From positions 1-58,670 of the forward strand of contig JBEKEO010000001.1 in the NCBI GenBank assembly GCA_050013795.1: a DNA stretch of 58,670 bases, written 5' to 3'. The notes under the pieces were generated by a model, which was not told where the DNA came from, searched no databases, and saw only the letters and a program-made list of their open reading frames with translations. Positions 34,448 through 42,961 of the stretch are shown piece after piece (within the stretch, counting starts at the first letter, position 1; each line of letters starts with the position of its first letter). Position numbers and translations under genes: made by a program. The stretch is from CAWHOW01 sp050013795. Lineage in GTDB: Bacteria > Bacteroidota > Bacteroidia > Bacteroidales > CG2-30-32-10.

Positions 34448-35188
34448 TTAATTAATAATGCTGCTTGCCACAGGACTTTGAGATGCAGGCTTTTTTGTTT
34501 TCTTGTCAACATAAACTGCTACATAATATTCTGTTTTACCTGCATTTGCAGTAAAAGCGTTAACAAATTTCCCCCTGCTTGCCTCGCCCAGGTAACCGCC
34601 GCCCAAAGCTATTAATGCGGCGAGGTCGGCTATTACCAAACCTGCTGCGCCCGTATATCCGTAAACATCAACACGTAACATACCTTTTGGCACCCTGCGT
34701 TTTCCTGTAATATTATTATGAATATGCAAAGTATGTACGTCGTGAGTGTTTACATTTATTTCCACTATAACCGGGTGACTGGAAAGCACTATTCCTTTTT
34801 CAGTAGCCACAGTTGTAGTGATGTGTCCGCTGTCAATGTTTTTAATTCCATAACCCAGTAATTTAGCTTTAGAAGCATCGCCTCCAATAGCTACCTGTGT
34901 CTGGCTGCGCCATTGGTCAACAAAAATATCGTTAATAGCGCTGCCGTTTTTGTGTATGTTTTCGGTAACCTGCTTCATCTGTTCCATAAGCGCATCTCTT
35001 TCGTTGTAATAATTATTCTGAGTGGTGATCATACCAAGAACAGTTGCAGGTGTAGGAGTCAGCCCCGGAACCAGGGTTGGATTAGCCTGATGTGCGTTAG
35101 CAATATCAGTTTGTTTCTTTGCCTTAGCGGCTTCACTTAAGCCATAAAAGCTTAAAATGAGGATCAGTTTTTTAATTAGTTTTCCCAT
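34448..35188 (-). CDS. Hypothetical exported protein
   Basis: 246 aa. N-terminus MGKLIKKLILILSFYGLSEA looks like a signal peptide, though with Ala-Lys-rich sequence after it. Residues about 50-120 are polar and helical (NNYYNERDALMEQMKQVTEN), then a beta-rich part (HPVIVEINVNTHDVHTLHIH), a Gly/Ala-rich hydrophobic stretch (AAGLVIADLAALIALGGGYLG) and a C-terminal strand region (KTEYYVAVYVDKKTKKPA). I do not recognise the family. The 21-bp array C begins 92 bp before its start codon, and an orphan LytTR regulator gene lies beyond on the same strand. Confidence 0.65.
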   Translation of the reverse strand: MGKLIKKLILILSFYGLSEAAKAKKQTDIANAHQANPTLVPGLTPTPATVLGMITTQNNYYNERDALMEQMKQVTENIHKNGSAINDIFVDQWRSQTQVAIGGDASKAKLLGYGIKNIDSGHITTTVATEKGIVLSSHPVIVEINVNTHDVHTLHIHNNITGKRRVPKGMLRVDVYGYTGAAGLVIADLAALIALGGGYLGEASRGKFVNAFTANAGKTEYYVAVYVDKKTKKPASQSPVASSIIN

Positions 35189-35280
35189 AATTTTTATTTT
35201 TTAAATTGTTTGTTATTAGATTTAAGTTGTTTGAATATAGTAGTAAGATATTATTATTAACATAAGTGTTTTCGGGCTTT

Positions 35281-35595
35281 ACATTTGCCCTGAATGTAAC
35301 AACATTTGCCCTGAATGTAACAACATTTGCCCCGAATGTATCAACATTTGCCACTTTTGAACGCTCGTAAACCATACATGTAACAACATTTGTTCTGAAT
35401 GTATCAACATTTGCCCTGAATGGTTCAACTTTTGCCACTTCTGAACGCTCGTAAATCATACATGTAACAACATTTATTCTGAATGTATCAACATTTGCCA
35501 TAAATGTATCGTCATTTGCCACCTCTGAACGCTCGAAGATCATTTATGTAGCTACATTTATTATTCATGGTTCAACATTTATGATGTATGTAAAG
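35281..35595. repeat. Array C: 15 phased 21-bp units with an 84-bp higher-order repeat
   Basis: ACATTT (or a one-base variant) recurs at 35281, 35302, 35323, 35344, 35386, 35407, 35428, 35470, 35491, 35512, 35554 and 35575, always a multiple of 21 bp apart. The missing positions are filled by a variant unit containing GAACGCTCG, at 35359, 35443 and 35527, exactly 84 bp (four units) apart. Units contain ACATT-n7-AATGT dyads and the decamer CATTTGCCCT. The gene-free stretch 35189-35794 is otherwise AT-rich with the CACCTGTGGTAC repeat near its right end. Confidence 0.92.
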
Positions 35596-35742
35596 GCAGT
35601 TATCATTTCTGAAAGCGACATTAACACTTTGTAACATCATGCAATCACTATGTTGTTTGCAGTCGTAAAACACCTTTTTCAATACTTCAAAGAACGATTC
35701 TCTGATACAAAATTACAACACGCGAACAGCTGAATTCCACTA

Positions 35743-35793
35743 TTTTTCACCTGTGGTACGCTTTTTTCACCTGTGGTACATTTTAGGTGAAAA
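35743..35793. repeat. Direct repeat plus inverted arm beside the LytTR gene
   Basis: TTTTTCACCTGTGGTAC occurs at 35743-35759 and 35763-35779 (20-bp period). AGGTGAAAA (35785-35793) is the reverse complement of TTTTCACCT and could pair with it across 12 nt. The element touches the 3' end of the LytTR gene. It may be a terminator or a protein-binding site. Confidence 0.6.
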
Positions 35794-35794
35794 T

Positions 35795-36163
35795 CTACTG
35801 AAATTTCTGCCTTAAAATTTTATCATAAAGTTCTGTAACCTCTTTTTTGTATTGGCGCGCTACAGGAATTTCTTCTTCATTAACAAGCTGCAATATCATA
35901 TTCCTGTTGCGGAAAATGATACAGTTTATGCAATAAAGATTTACAATATAGGATTTGTGACAACGGCAGAAATGTTCATTGTCCAGTTGTTGTTCTATGA
36001 TGCAGATGCGGAAACCCGGTCTTTCAGGGTCATGGCCTTTGAAGTAAATAATAGTATAGCTGCCTAATGCCCTGCAATAAAGAATGAGGTCAGGGTGTGT
36101 TATAAAAAAAGCACGCCTGATGTGGTAGATCCTTTTACTTTTATTATGTCTTTTACGGCTCAT
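35795..36163 (-). CDS. Orphan LytTR DNA-binding regulator
   Basis: 122 aa. Nearly the whole protein is one LytTR domain: HPDLILYCRALGSYTIIYF, IIEQQLDNEHFCRCHKSYIVNLYCI and EEIPVARQYKKEV carry the family pattern (F-x-R-x-H-K-S-Y-I-V-N). No receiver domain or membrane segment is present. LytTR proteins (AgrA, ComE, AlgR) bind two direct repeats of about 9 bp whose centres are about 21 bp apart. That spacing equals the period of array C next to this gene; a functional link is my inference. It is followed by a repeat/hairpin and then array C. Confidence 0.88.
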   Translation of the reverse strand: MSRKRHNKSKRIYHIRRAFFITHPDLILYCRALGSYTIIYFKGHDPERPGFRICIIEQQLDNEHFCRCHKSYIVNLYCINCIIFRNRNMILQLVNEEEIPVARQYKKEVTELYDKILRQKFQ

Positions 36164-36374
36164 GTAACTATACCCGCTTTATTCACGGGACTTAAAAAGG
36201 TATAGATTATGTCATAGCAATAGAGTTTAGTTAAACATTATGTTCGCTTTTTACACGCCTGTGGCGCACCAAAATCATTAACGGATTTATTATCGAAATA
36301 TTGTATAAACTGAAGAAAAAATTATTCAGTTCATATATCAGCCAAATTGAATAATTTTACACAAATTTATTGCA

Positions 36375-38918
36375 ATGAAGATTTCGTATAACTGGCTTAA
36401 ACAATACGCTGATATTGACATAGAGCCGGAAGAATTATCAAAAGTGCTTACCAATTGCGGTCTTGAAGTTGAGGCGCTGGATGAGTTCTGTTCTGTAAAA
36501 GGCGGACTTAAAGGCTGTGTGATAGGCGAAGTGAAGACCAAGACCAAACATCCCGATGCCGATAAGCTTAGCTTAACTACTGTTGATATAGGCAGGGAAG
36601 AACTGCTGCATATAGTTTGCGGCGCTCCCAATGTGGAAGCCGGTCAGAAGGTGGTGGTGGCAACTGTGGGCACAACCTTATATACCTCCAAAGGCGAACT
36701 TGAGTTAAAGAAAGCAAAGATACGCGGCGAGGTTTCGGAAGGCATGATATGCGCCGAAGATGAGCTTGGAATAGGCGAATCGCATGCAGGTATCATGGTG
36801 CTTGATGCTGATGTAAAAGTAGGTACTCCCGCAAGCGAGTATTTTAAGATAGAAACAGACAGTGTATTTGAAATTGGCCTTACTCCCAATCGTGCCGATG
36901 CCATGGGGCATATAGGTGTGGCAAGGGATGCCGTGGCTGCCTTAAGTTGTGTAAAGAATAAAACCTATCATCTTACAAAACCTAAACTTGATGATTTCAA
37001 GGTTGACAATCACGAACTGAAAATTGATGTGGTCATTGATGATGCTAAGGCCTGTCCGCGATATGCAGGGATAACCGTTACAAATGTAAAGGTGAAAGAA
37101 TCGCCTGCATGGCTACAAAACAAGCTGAAAGCAGTAGGTTTAAGGCCTATCAATAATATAGTTGACATCACCAATTATATCCTTTTTGAAACCGGTCAAC
37201 CGCTGCATGCCTTTGATGCAGACAAGATAGCAGGGAAAAAGATAATTGTAAAAAAGCTGGCTGCCGGAACTAAATTCACCACTCTGGATGAAGTTGAACG
37301 CGAACTTCTTCCAACAGATTTGATGATCTGCAATGCATCCGAAGGCATGTGCATAGCAGGTGTTTTTGGCGGTACTAAATCAGGAGTTACCGAAAACACT
37401 CACAATATATTTATTGAAAGCGCTTATTTCGATACGGTACATGTTCGTAAAACCTCCAAGCATCACGGATTGAAGACCGATGCTTCATTCCGTTTCGAAC
37501 GTGGCGTTGACCCCAATATGGTGATATTCGCATTGAAACATGCCGCTATGATGATGAAGGAAATTGCCGGTGGTAGTATTTCATCAGATATCGTTGATGT
37601 ATATCCTGAGCCTATTAAAAATTTCAATTTTGATATTAAGTATGCCAATGTTGATAAGCTGATAGGGAAGGTCATTGACAGGGCTACCTTAAAGAAAATA
37701 TTGACTTCACTTGAAATTGAGATTGTATCTGAAACTGCCGAAGGGCTTGCACTTTCGGTTCCTCCTTTCAAAGTGGATGTGCTGCGCGAAGCCGATGTGG
37801 TAGAGGAAATACTCAGGATATACGGGTATAATAACATAGAAGAGCCACAGCAATTCAGGATATCACCATCGAAAGCTCCGGACCCTGACAAAGAAAAGAT
37901 ACAAAACACCATTGCTGACTACCTTAGCAGTTGCGGGTTCAACGAGATCATGAATAATTCGCTTACCAATAGATCATATACCGAAGACAATACTTTTTTC
38001 CGGTCAGGATTAAATGTTTCTATACTGAACCCCCTGAGCAATGAGCTTGCTGTGATGAGGCAAACGCTTTTATTCGGCGGACTTGAATCCGTTCTGTATA
38101 ACATCAACAGGAAGAATTTCAATTTGAAGTTGTATGAATTCGGGAAAGTTTATACTGATAGTAAAAAGGCCGATTCAACGAATTCATTGGCTTCTTTTCA
38201 CGAAAAAGAACAACTGGCGCTATTCGTAAGCGGTAGTGATTACAGCGACAAATCTGTTTATTCTGGTGTAAGTGGGTATTCTGGTGTAAGTGGATATTCT
38301 GGTGAGAGTGGATATACCGGATATAGTGGATATTCTGGATATAGTGGAAAAGAAAAACCTGTTGATTTTTATTTTCTGAAAACTTACATAAATAATATTT
38401 TTACACGGTTAGGTATAAATGTAAATTCTCTTTCAATAAAAGAGATTAGCAATGAAATTTTCATTGAGGGGTTTGAATATAGTTCAAATGGCTTGCTGAT
38501 TGCTTCTTATGGAACAATCGGGAAAGCCATTTTAAAGAAATTCGATATAAAAAAGTATGTGTTTTATGCTGAGATGGAATGGCAAAAACTGATTGAATTA
38601 TCAGCTAAGAATGAGATTATTGTTAAGGATATTCCTCGGTTTCCCGAGGTGCGCCGCGACCTCTCCTTACTGATTGATAAAAAGATAAAATTCTCCGAGA
38701 TAGAAGAGATTGCTTACAAGACAGAATCAAAATTGTTGAAGCAAGTCAACCTGTTCGATATTTATCAGGGCGAAAAGTTAGGTGCAGATAAAAAATCCTA
38801 TGCGGTCAGTTTTACTTTGCTTGATGAGGATAAAACCCTTACCGATGCTGAGATAGAGCGCATCATGAATAAGCTGATGAAAGCATATACTGAAAAACTT
38901 CAGGCAGTGATCAGATAG
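36375..38918 (+). CDS. pheT: Phenylalanyl-tRNA synthetase beta subunit
   Basis: 847 aa. Domains in order: start MKISYNWLKQYADIDIE; EMAP/tRNA-binding OB fold (about 40-150, HIVCGAPNVEAGQKVVVAT); B3/B4 editing domain (about 205-375, NNIVDITNYILFETGQPLHAFD); B5 (about 405-480); catalytic-like core (about 490-720); and C-terminal FDX-ACB anticodon-binding domain (IPRFPEVRRDLSLLIDKK). With PheS it charges tRNA-Phe. Odd: residues 629-658 are a repeat insertion of YSG/YSGVSG units. pheS is not adjacent, which is common in Bacteroidota. A near-consensus -7 box (TAATTTTA) lies just upstream. Confidence 0.96.
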   Translation: MKISYNWLKQYADIDIEPEELSKVLTNCGLEVEALDEFCSVKGGLKGCVIGEVKTKTKHPDADKLSLTTVDIGREELLHIVCGAPNVEAGQKVVVATVGTTLYTSKGELELKKAKIRGEVSEGMICAEDELGIGESHAGIMVLDADVKVGTPASEYFKIETDSVFEIGLTPNRADAMGHIGVARDAVAALSCVKNKTYHLTKPKLDDFKVDNHELKIDVVIDDAKACPRYAGITVTNVKVKESPAWLQNKLKAVGLRPINNIVDITNYILFETGQPLHAFDADKIAGKKIIVKKLAAGTKFTTLDEVERELLPTDLMICNASEGMCIAGVFGGTKSGVTENTHNIFIESAYFDTVHVRKTSKHHGLKTDASFRFERGVDPNMVIFALKHAAMMMKEIAGGSISSDIVDVYPEPIKNFNFDIKYANVDKLIGKVIDRATLKKILTSLEIEIVSETAEGLALSVPPFKVDVLREADVVEEILRIYGYNNIEEPQQFRISPSKAPDPDKEKIQNTIADYLSSCGFNEIMNNSLTNRSYTEDNTFFRSGLNVSILNPLSNELAVMRQTLLFGGLESVLYNINRKNFNLKLYEFGKVYTDSKKADSTNSLASFHEKEQLALFVSGSDYSDKSVYSGVSGYSGVSGYSGESGYTGYSGYSGYSGKEKPVDFYFLKTYINNIFTRLGINVNSLSIKEISNEIFIEGFEYSSNGLLIASYGTIGKAILKKFDIKKYVFYAEMEWQKLIELSAKNEIIVKDIPRFPEVRRDLSLLIDKKIKFSEIEEIAYKTESKLLKQVNLFDIYQGEKLGADKKSYAVSFTLLDEDKTLTDAEIERIMNKLMKAYTEKLQAVIR
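38259..38348 (+). repeat. Five 18-bp in-frame repeats inside pheT (YSG insertion)
   Basis: Five tandem 18-bp units (TAT-TCT-GGT-GTA-AGT-GGA type) encode 30 residues of Y-S-G-V-S-G and G-Y-S-G. The later units decay into 9-bp half-units (GGATATAGT). The frame is kept, so the synthetase remains full length. Confidence 0.92.
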
Positions 38919-38939
38919 TAGAAAACAAATTTTAATATC

Positions 38940-39689
38940 ATGTATAACCAGTTTTTTCAATATGCCACCATAGCGCTGATAGTTGTTGTGGTCATTTTGA
39001 TGGTTCGGTATCTTATACTTTCAATGAAAGAAAAGTCATACTTTCCTGAGCAATGGTTACACATGCTAAAAAAGAAGAAACTTCCTGAAACGCTTATCAA
39101 TATTGAGAAACATTACAATGACAAAGTGCGTTTCTATAATTTCTGGTTTCAGATAGAACGTTTGAAAAAAGAAAATGTGAAAGGTTCCTTTGCAGAACTT
39201 GGGGTGTATAAAGGAGAAACTGCAAAGATCATTCATGCCATGGATAATTCCCGCAAACTTCATCTTTTCGATACGTTCGAAGGTTTTAAAAAAGATGATC
39301 TGAAAGAAGAAACAGGAGAAGCTGCCACTTATTCAACAAAGAATTTTGCTGATACCAATGAGAAAAAAGTCATTGACTACATTAACGGGAACAATAATAT
39401 CATTTTACATAAAGGCCATTTCCCTGAAACAACAAAAGGCTTAGAAGATGAGAAATTCGCCTTGGTAAATATTGATGCTGACTTATATAATCCTATTAAA
39501 GATGGCTGCCATTTCTTTTATCCACGACTATCTCCGGGTGGAGTGATCATCATTCACGATTACAATCATAAATGGGAAGGCGCTGTAAAAGCGGTGAATG
39601 AATTTGCTAAAGGTATTCCCGAAAACATTATCGAATTGCCCGATATGCACGGCACAGTGATGATAATAAAAAACAAGGAAGTCAGGTAA
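38940..39689 (+). CDS. TylF/MycF-type class I methyltransferase, membrane-anchored
   Basis: 249 aa. An N-terminal membrane helix (about 8-28, YATIALIVVVVILMVRYLIL) precedes a SAM-dependent methyltransferase domain of the TylF/MycF O-methyltransferase type: SFAELGVYKGETAKIIHAMD, LHLFDTFEGFK, FALVNIDADLYNPI and GVIIIHDYNHKWEG, the last two holding the metal-binding acidic residues. The substrate is unknown; sugar or glycan methylation is typical for relatives. It follows pheT by 21 bp and precedes tatC by 15 bp, so the three may share a transcript. Confidence 0.82.
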   Translation: MYNQFFQYATIALIVVVVILMVRYLILSMKEKSYFPEQWLHMLKKKKLPETLINIEKHYNDKVRFYNFWFQIERLKKENVKGSFAELGVYKGETAKIIHAMDNSRKLHLFDTFEGFKKDDLKEETGEAATYSTKNFADTNEKKVIDYINGNNNIILHKGHFPETTKGLEDEKFALVNIDADLYNPIKDGCHFFYPRLSPGGVIIIHDYNHKWEGAVKAVNEFAKGIPENIIELPDMHGTVMIIKNKEVR

Positions 39690-39704
39690 TTTTCACCGGG
39701 AAAT

Positions 39705-40559
39705 ATGTTCAGATTCAGAAGAAACAAAAAGGCTAAAGAGGATACTCCCGATGCAGAAATGTCGTTCTGGGACCATCTGGAGGCGCTGCGCTGGCACCTG
39801 ATCCGTTCCGTTATAGCCATTCTTGTTTTTACAACACTGGGGCTGATTTTCAAAGATTTTCTTTTTGATACCATCATTCTCGCCCCCAAAAGATCGGATT
39901 TTATTACGAACAGAATACTCTGCTGGCTTGGGCAAAAGATCAATATTGATTACTTCTGTGTTAACGATTTTAATTTAAAATTAATCAATACTGAAATGGC
40001 CGGTCAGTTCACAACCTACATGAATGTTTCAATTGTTGCAGGACTGATCCTGGCTATTCCTTTTATACTATGGGAAATATGGAAGTTCATTAAGCCGGCA
40101 CTGAAGGAAAAAGAGATCAGGTATTCAAAATCATTTGTGCTGGTTACCTCCGTATTGTTCTTCAGCGGTGTGCTGTTTGCATATTTTGTGGTTGTGCCCA
40201 TGATGGTTAACTTTTTAGGCAAATATAAAGTCAGTGAAAGCGTTGATAATTATATTAATCTTGGTTCATATATAGGAACGGTTACCAACCTGACTTTTGC
40301 CGTGGGATGCATTTTCGAATTCCCTGTGCTGGTTTACTTCCTTACAAAAGTGGGCATATTAAATCCTGCTTTTCTTCGCAAGTACCGTCGGCATATTATC
40401 GTTCTTATCCTGATCATTGCGGCCATCATTACCCCTCCCGATATGTTCAGTCAGATACTTGTAAGCATTCCGCTATATGGTCTGTACGAGATGAGCATTT
40501 ATATTTCGCAAAGGATCTATAATAAAAGGAAACGGGAAGAAGAGGCTGTTGACCGTTGA
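39705..40559 (+). CDS. tatC: Sec-independent protein translocase TatC
   Basis: 284 aa. The receptor subunit of the twin-arginine translocase. Seen: the conserved N-terminal MSFWDHLEALRWHLIRSV, six membrane segments, a longer first periplasmic loop (about 55-110, with CWLGQKINIDYFCVNDF), MNVSIVAGLILAIPFILWEIWKFIKPAL, EFPVLVYFLTKVGIL and ITPPDMFSQILVSIPLYGLYE. The long first loop is common in Bacteroidota TatC. No tatA is adjacent. Confidence 0.95.
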   Translation: MFRFRRNKKAKEDTPDAEMSFWDHLEALRWHLIRSVIAILVFTTLGLIFKDFLFDTIILAPKRSDFITNRILCWLGQKINIDYFCVNDFNLKLINTEMAGQFTTYMNVSIVAGLILAIPFILWEIWKFIKPALKEKEIRYSKSFVLVTSVLFFSGVLFAYFVVVPMMVNFLGKYKVSESVDNYINLGSYIGTVTNLTFAVGCIFEFPVLVYFLTKVGILNPAFLRKYRRHIIVLILIIAAIITPPDMFSQILVSIPLYGLYEMSIYISQRIYNKRKREEEAVDR

Positions 40560-40606
40560 ACCGGTTAATAAGGTAACCCGATAAATTGAACATCACAAAT
40601 AAGAAT

Positions 40607-41542
40607 ATGAAATCTTATGAGTCAAACATTGCCTGGAAACAATTGAATGAATTGCTTCCTGCAGATTTTCAGATCAAAGAAAACAATCTGCCTGTTGAAG
40701 AAGAATGGGACTGGAAAGGCAATAAAATACACCTGGACCGTTACCCCAACCCCAGGGCTGAATACCGAATCTTTCTGCACCATGGCGTTGGAACTAACGG
40801 ACGTCAGCTCAATATGGTCTTTGGGTATAAAATGGCTGAACTGGGTTATGACGTGGTTGCTTTTGACAATCTGGGTTATGGAATGACTGAAGTCAATCAA
40901 AAAGATATTACCTATGATCACTGGGTTCATTCCTTTGCAGATTTTGTAAATGCGGAGACAAAAAGAGACTATAAAAAACCCATTCTTTATGGTTTAAGTG
41001 CCGGCGGAATGCTGATATATAACTCCGCCTGCTTTATTAATGAAGTCTATGGAATTATCGGAATGTGCTTTTTGCAAAATAACAATAAGAAAGTGGGAAA
41101 CGAAACAGCAAGGTTTAAAAATACAAACTGGTTTTCCCTTCCAATAATGAAGTTGCTGTCGAAAGTAGGTTTTAGCAGATTCCCCATCGCCATGAAGGCC
41201 GTTTCAAAAATGAACGCCCTTGTAAATGACAAAAGAGCATTGAAAATTTGTCTGTCTGATAAAGCTTCTGCAGGGGCTAAAGTTCAGGCACAATTTTTAT
41301 GTTCCTATTTGAGCTATAAATTGCCCATTCCGGTAAAAGAATTTGATAAATGTCCGATTCTTCTGACACAGCCTGAACTGGATGCATGGACGCCTCTGGA
41401 ATTGAGCGAGATTTCAATGAAAGGCATCAAAACTCCGTATACCGTGAAAATTCTGGAAGGCGCAGGACATTATCCTGTTGAAGAAAAAGGACTCAAGCAA
41501 CTCATTCAATATTCTGATGAGTTTATAAAATCCTTAAAATGA
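40607..41542 (+). CDS. Alpha/beta-fold hydrolase
   Basis: 311 aa from the first ATG at 40607 (a TTG lies in frame at 40586). No signal peptide. Hydrolase features: YRIFLHHGVGTNGRQLNMV, DVVAFDNLGYGMTEV, the nucleophile elbow YGLSAGGMLIYN, the acid in LLTQPELDAWTPLE and the histidine in LEGAGHYPVEEKG. This fits serine esterases/lipases of the monoglyceride-lipase type. Substrate unknown. It follows tatC by 47 bp and is the last gene before the tRNA genes, which lie on the other strand. Confidence 0.87.
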   Translation: MKSYESNIAWKQLNELLPADFQIKENNLPVEEEWDWKGNKIHLDRYPNPRAEYRIFLHHGVGTNGRQLNMVFGYKMAELGYDVVAFDNLGYGMTEVNQKDITYDHWVHSFADFVNAETKRDYKKPILYGLSAGGMLIYNSACFINEVYGIIGMCFLQNNNKKVGNETARFKNTNWFSLPIMKLLSKVGFSRFPIAMKAVSKMNALVNDKRALKICLSDKASAGAKVQAQFLCSYLSYKLPIPVKEFDKCPILLTQPELDAWTPLELSEISMKGIKTPYTVKILEGAGHYPVEEKGLKQLIQYSDEFIKSLK

Positions 41543-41604
41543 CAACACCAGCCTCTTGATTTAGTGATTTCATATAAGGTGTTGACAGAATTCGGGCAAA
41601 AAAA

Positions 41605-41645
41605 TAAAAAAAAAAGAGACGAAGAGCAAGAATGCTGGTCGTCTC
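41605..41645 (-). terminator. Terminator of the tRNA-Pro gene
   Basis: GAGACGA (41616-41622) pairs with TCGTCTC (41639-41645), with an inner AGCA/TGCT stem (41625-41628 with 41633-41636) and an AGAA loop. A long A-run at 41605-41615 is a U-tract on the minus strand. Confidence 0.85.
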
Positions 41646-41651
41646 ATTATG

Positions 41652-41725
41652 TCGGGGTGAGAAGACTCGAACTTCCGACCCCTACGTCCCGAACGTAGTG
41701 CGCTAGCCAACTGCGCTACACCCCG
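41652..41725 (-). tRNA. tRNA-Pro (anticodon CGG)
   Basis: 74 nt without an encoded CCA. Acceptor CGGGGTG pairs with CACCCCG, discriminator A. D-arm GCGC...GCGC; anticodon stem CTACG/CGTAG around the loop TTCGGGA, giving CGG; T-loop TTCGAGT. It reads CCG proline codons. Confidence 0.93.
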
Positions 41726-41734
41726 ATTATTATA

Positions 41735-41763
41735 AGAAAAAATCTTCTAAATCATTAGAAGAT
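41735..41763 (-). terminator. Terminator of the tRNA-Lys gene
   Basis: ATCTTCTAA (41742-41750) pairs perfectly with TTAGAAGAT (41755-41763) around ATCA. The adjacent A-run gives a U-tract on the minus strand. The tRNA-Pro gene follows, so termination may be partial. Confidence 0.7.
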
Positions 41764-41769
41764 CTTTTG

Positions 41770-41842
41770 TCTCCCCGGCGGGATTCGAACCTGCGACCCA
41801 TTGATTAAGAGTCAATTGCTCTACCAACTGAGCTACGGAGAG
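41770..41842 (-). tRNA. tRNA-Lys (anticodon CTT)
   Basis: 73 nt without an encoded CCA. Acceptor CTCTCCG pairs with CGGGGAG (one G-U), D-arm GCTC...GAGC, anticodon stem ATTGA/TCAAT around CTCTTAA (anticodon CTT), T-loop TTCGAAT. It reads AAG lysine codons. Confidence 0.93.
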
Positions 41843-41862
41843 TCCTTAAAAATTCAGGTCGG

Positions 41863-41870
41863 CAAAGTTA
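41863..41870 (-). promoter_or_regulatory. -7 promoter box for the tRNA genes
   Basis: On the minus strand TAACTTTG matches TAnnTTTG and lies 20 bp before the 5' end of tRNA-Lys, the expected spacing for a short leader. The stretch from here to 42091 shows nothing else I recognise. Confidence 0.65.
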
Positions 41871-42091
41871 TTAAATTAATTTGAATTGTAAAATATTTTA
41901 TTGGGCTCAGGGTATATCGATTTATGTATGGAAACGTTAGGTTAATTTCTATTGCATTTAATTATTTCCATTCAAAATTTAAATTGAAAATGATCCTATT
42001 CTAAAATTATTAATCAGTAATTTTTCAGCCCTGCCACATTCCTCATTTCGCCAGATATTGCTTTTAATTTTTCCTTTATTTTTTGGTTTTT

Positions 42092-42151
42092 CTACTCTTT
42101 CACAATCTTGGCTATCTTCACTGAAAACAACTGTCTGTTTGTTACGGGCTG
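42092..42151 (-). pseudogene. T9SS-tail-like peptide in frame after the NYN gene stop
   Basis: Directly after the NYN gene's TAA, the same frame continues QPVTNRQLFSVKIAKIVKE-stop. This resembles the final strand and tail of a T9SS C-terminal domain and is unrelated to the RNase body. It is probably a leftover of a lost T9SS gene. Confidence 0.4.
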
Positions 42152-42961
42152 TTATTTCCCGCGTTTTACAGAAATTGTTGTTTTATCGTCGTGCAGTACA
42201 ATTTCAAAATTTGGTTTAAGCTCTTCTAAAAATTTTCTGAAAGAAGTATGTCCGTAGTTGCGAATATCAAATGTTGGATCAATTTTCTTTAAAGCTTCGG
42301 CAAGTCTTGCTGCCAGAGCTAAACCTGTTAAGTTATTATAAACCATTTCAAAAGCTTTGTCAACAATTTCAATGTTGATTGGCTTTTTAGTAATTACATT
42401 AGTCAGGTCAATTTTACCAATAATTTTTGGTTCTTCTGGCTTTATTGCTGCTATATGCAACTTTTTCGTGTCTTGTTTTTCTTTTGTTGGCTTTTCATTA
42501 GGTTTGGTAATTCCTGTTGGTTTAGGCGTGAGAATTTCGGTGTAAATAAAATTTTCACAAGCTTTCACAAATGCTTCTGGAGTATGGGATTTCCCAATAC
42601 CCATTACAAAAAACCCTTCTTCCCGAATTCGGTGTGCAATTCCTGTATAATCGCTGTCACTTGATACAATACAAAACCCGTCAACAAGTTTTGCATGCAT
42701 GATGTCCATTGCATCAATTATTAATGCACTGTCGGTAGAATTTTTTCCTTTTGTGTATGCAAACTTTTGAACAGGCCTGATTGCGTAAATGTTTAATTGA
42801 TTTTTCCAGATGTTCATTTGTTGAGTTGTGAAGTCGGCATAAATACGCTTAATTGTTACACGTCCAAATTTAGCTGCTTCGTTAAGAACCTGGTCAATGA
42901 GGTTCGCATCGGCATTATCTCCGTCAATTAGAACCGCTATTTTTTTTGTGTCTTCTGTCAT
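42152..42961 (-). CDS. NYN-domain RNase with C-terminal OST-HTH/LOTUS domain
   Basis: 269 aa. The N-terminal NYN (PIN-like, LabA-type) domain, residues about 5-145, has acidic active-site motifs: VLIDGDNADANLI (Asp13, Asp15), NSTDSALIIDAMDIM and IVSSDSDYTGIAHRIRE. A charged Pro/Lys linker follows (about 148-190), then an OST-HTH/LOTUS domain (about 190-265; GLALAARLAEALKKIDPTFD and YGHTSFRKFLEEL). Proteins of this layout are predicted RNA-binding ribonucleases of unknown target. Upstream 42962-43602 is a 641-bp AT-rich stretch in which I see only a TAGGT-n6-ACCTA inverted repeat near 43390. Confidence 0.88.
   Translation of the reverse strand: MTEDTKKIAVLIDGDNADANLIDQVLNEAAKFGRVTIKRIYADFTTQQMNIWKNQLNIYAIRPVQKFAYTKGKNSTDSALIIDAMDIMHAKLVDGFCIVSSDSDYTGIAHRIREEGFFVMGIGKSHTPEAFVKACENFIYTEILTPKPTGITKPNEKPTKEKQDTKKLHIAAIKPEEPKIIGKIDLTNVITKKPINIEIVDKAFEMVYNNLTGLALAARLAEALKKIDPTFDIRNYGHTSFRKFLEELKPNFEIVLHDDKTTISVKRGK

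Noticed and set aside
35172..35543. 123-codon open frame across array C on the minus strand
   Set aside because: Same cause: a 21-bp period without stops. It also overlaps the start of the 34448-35188 gene.
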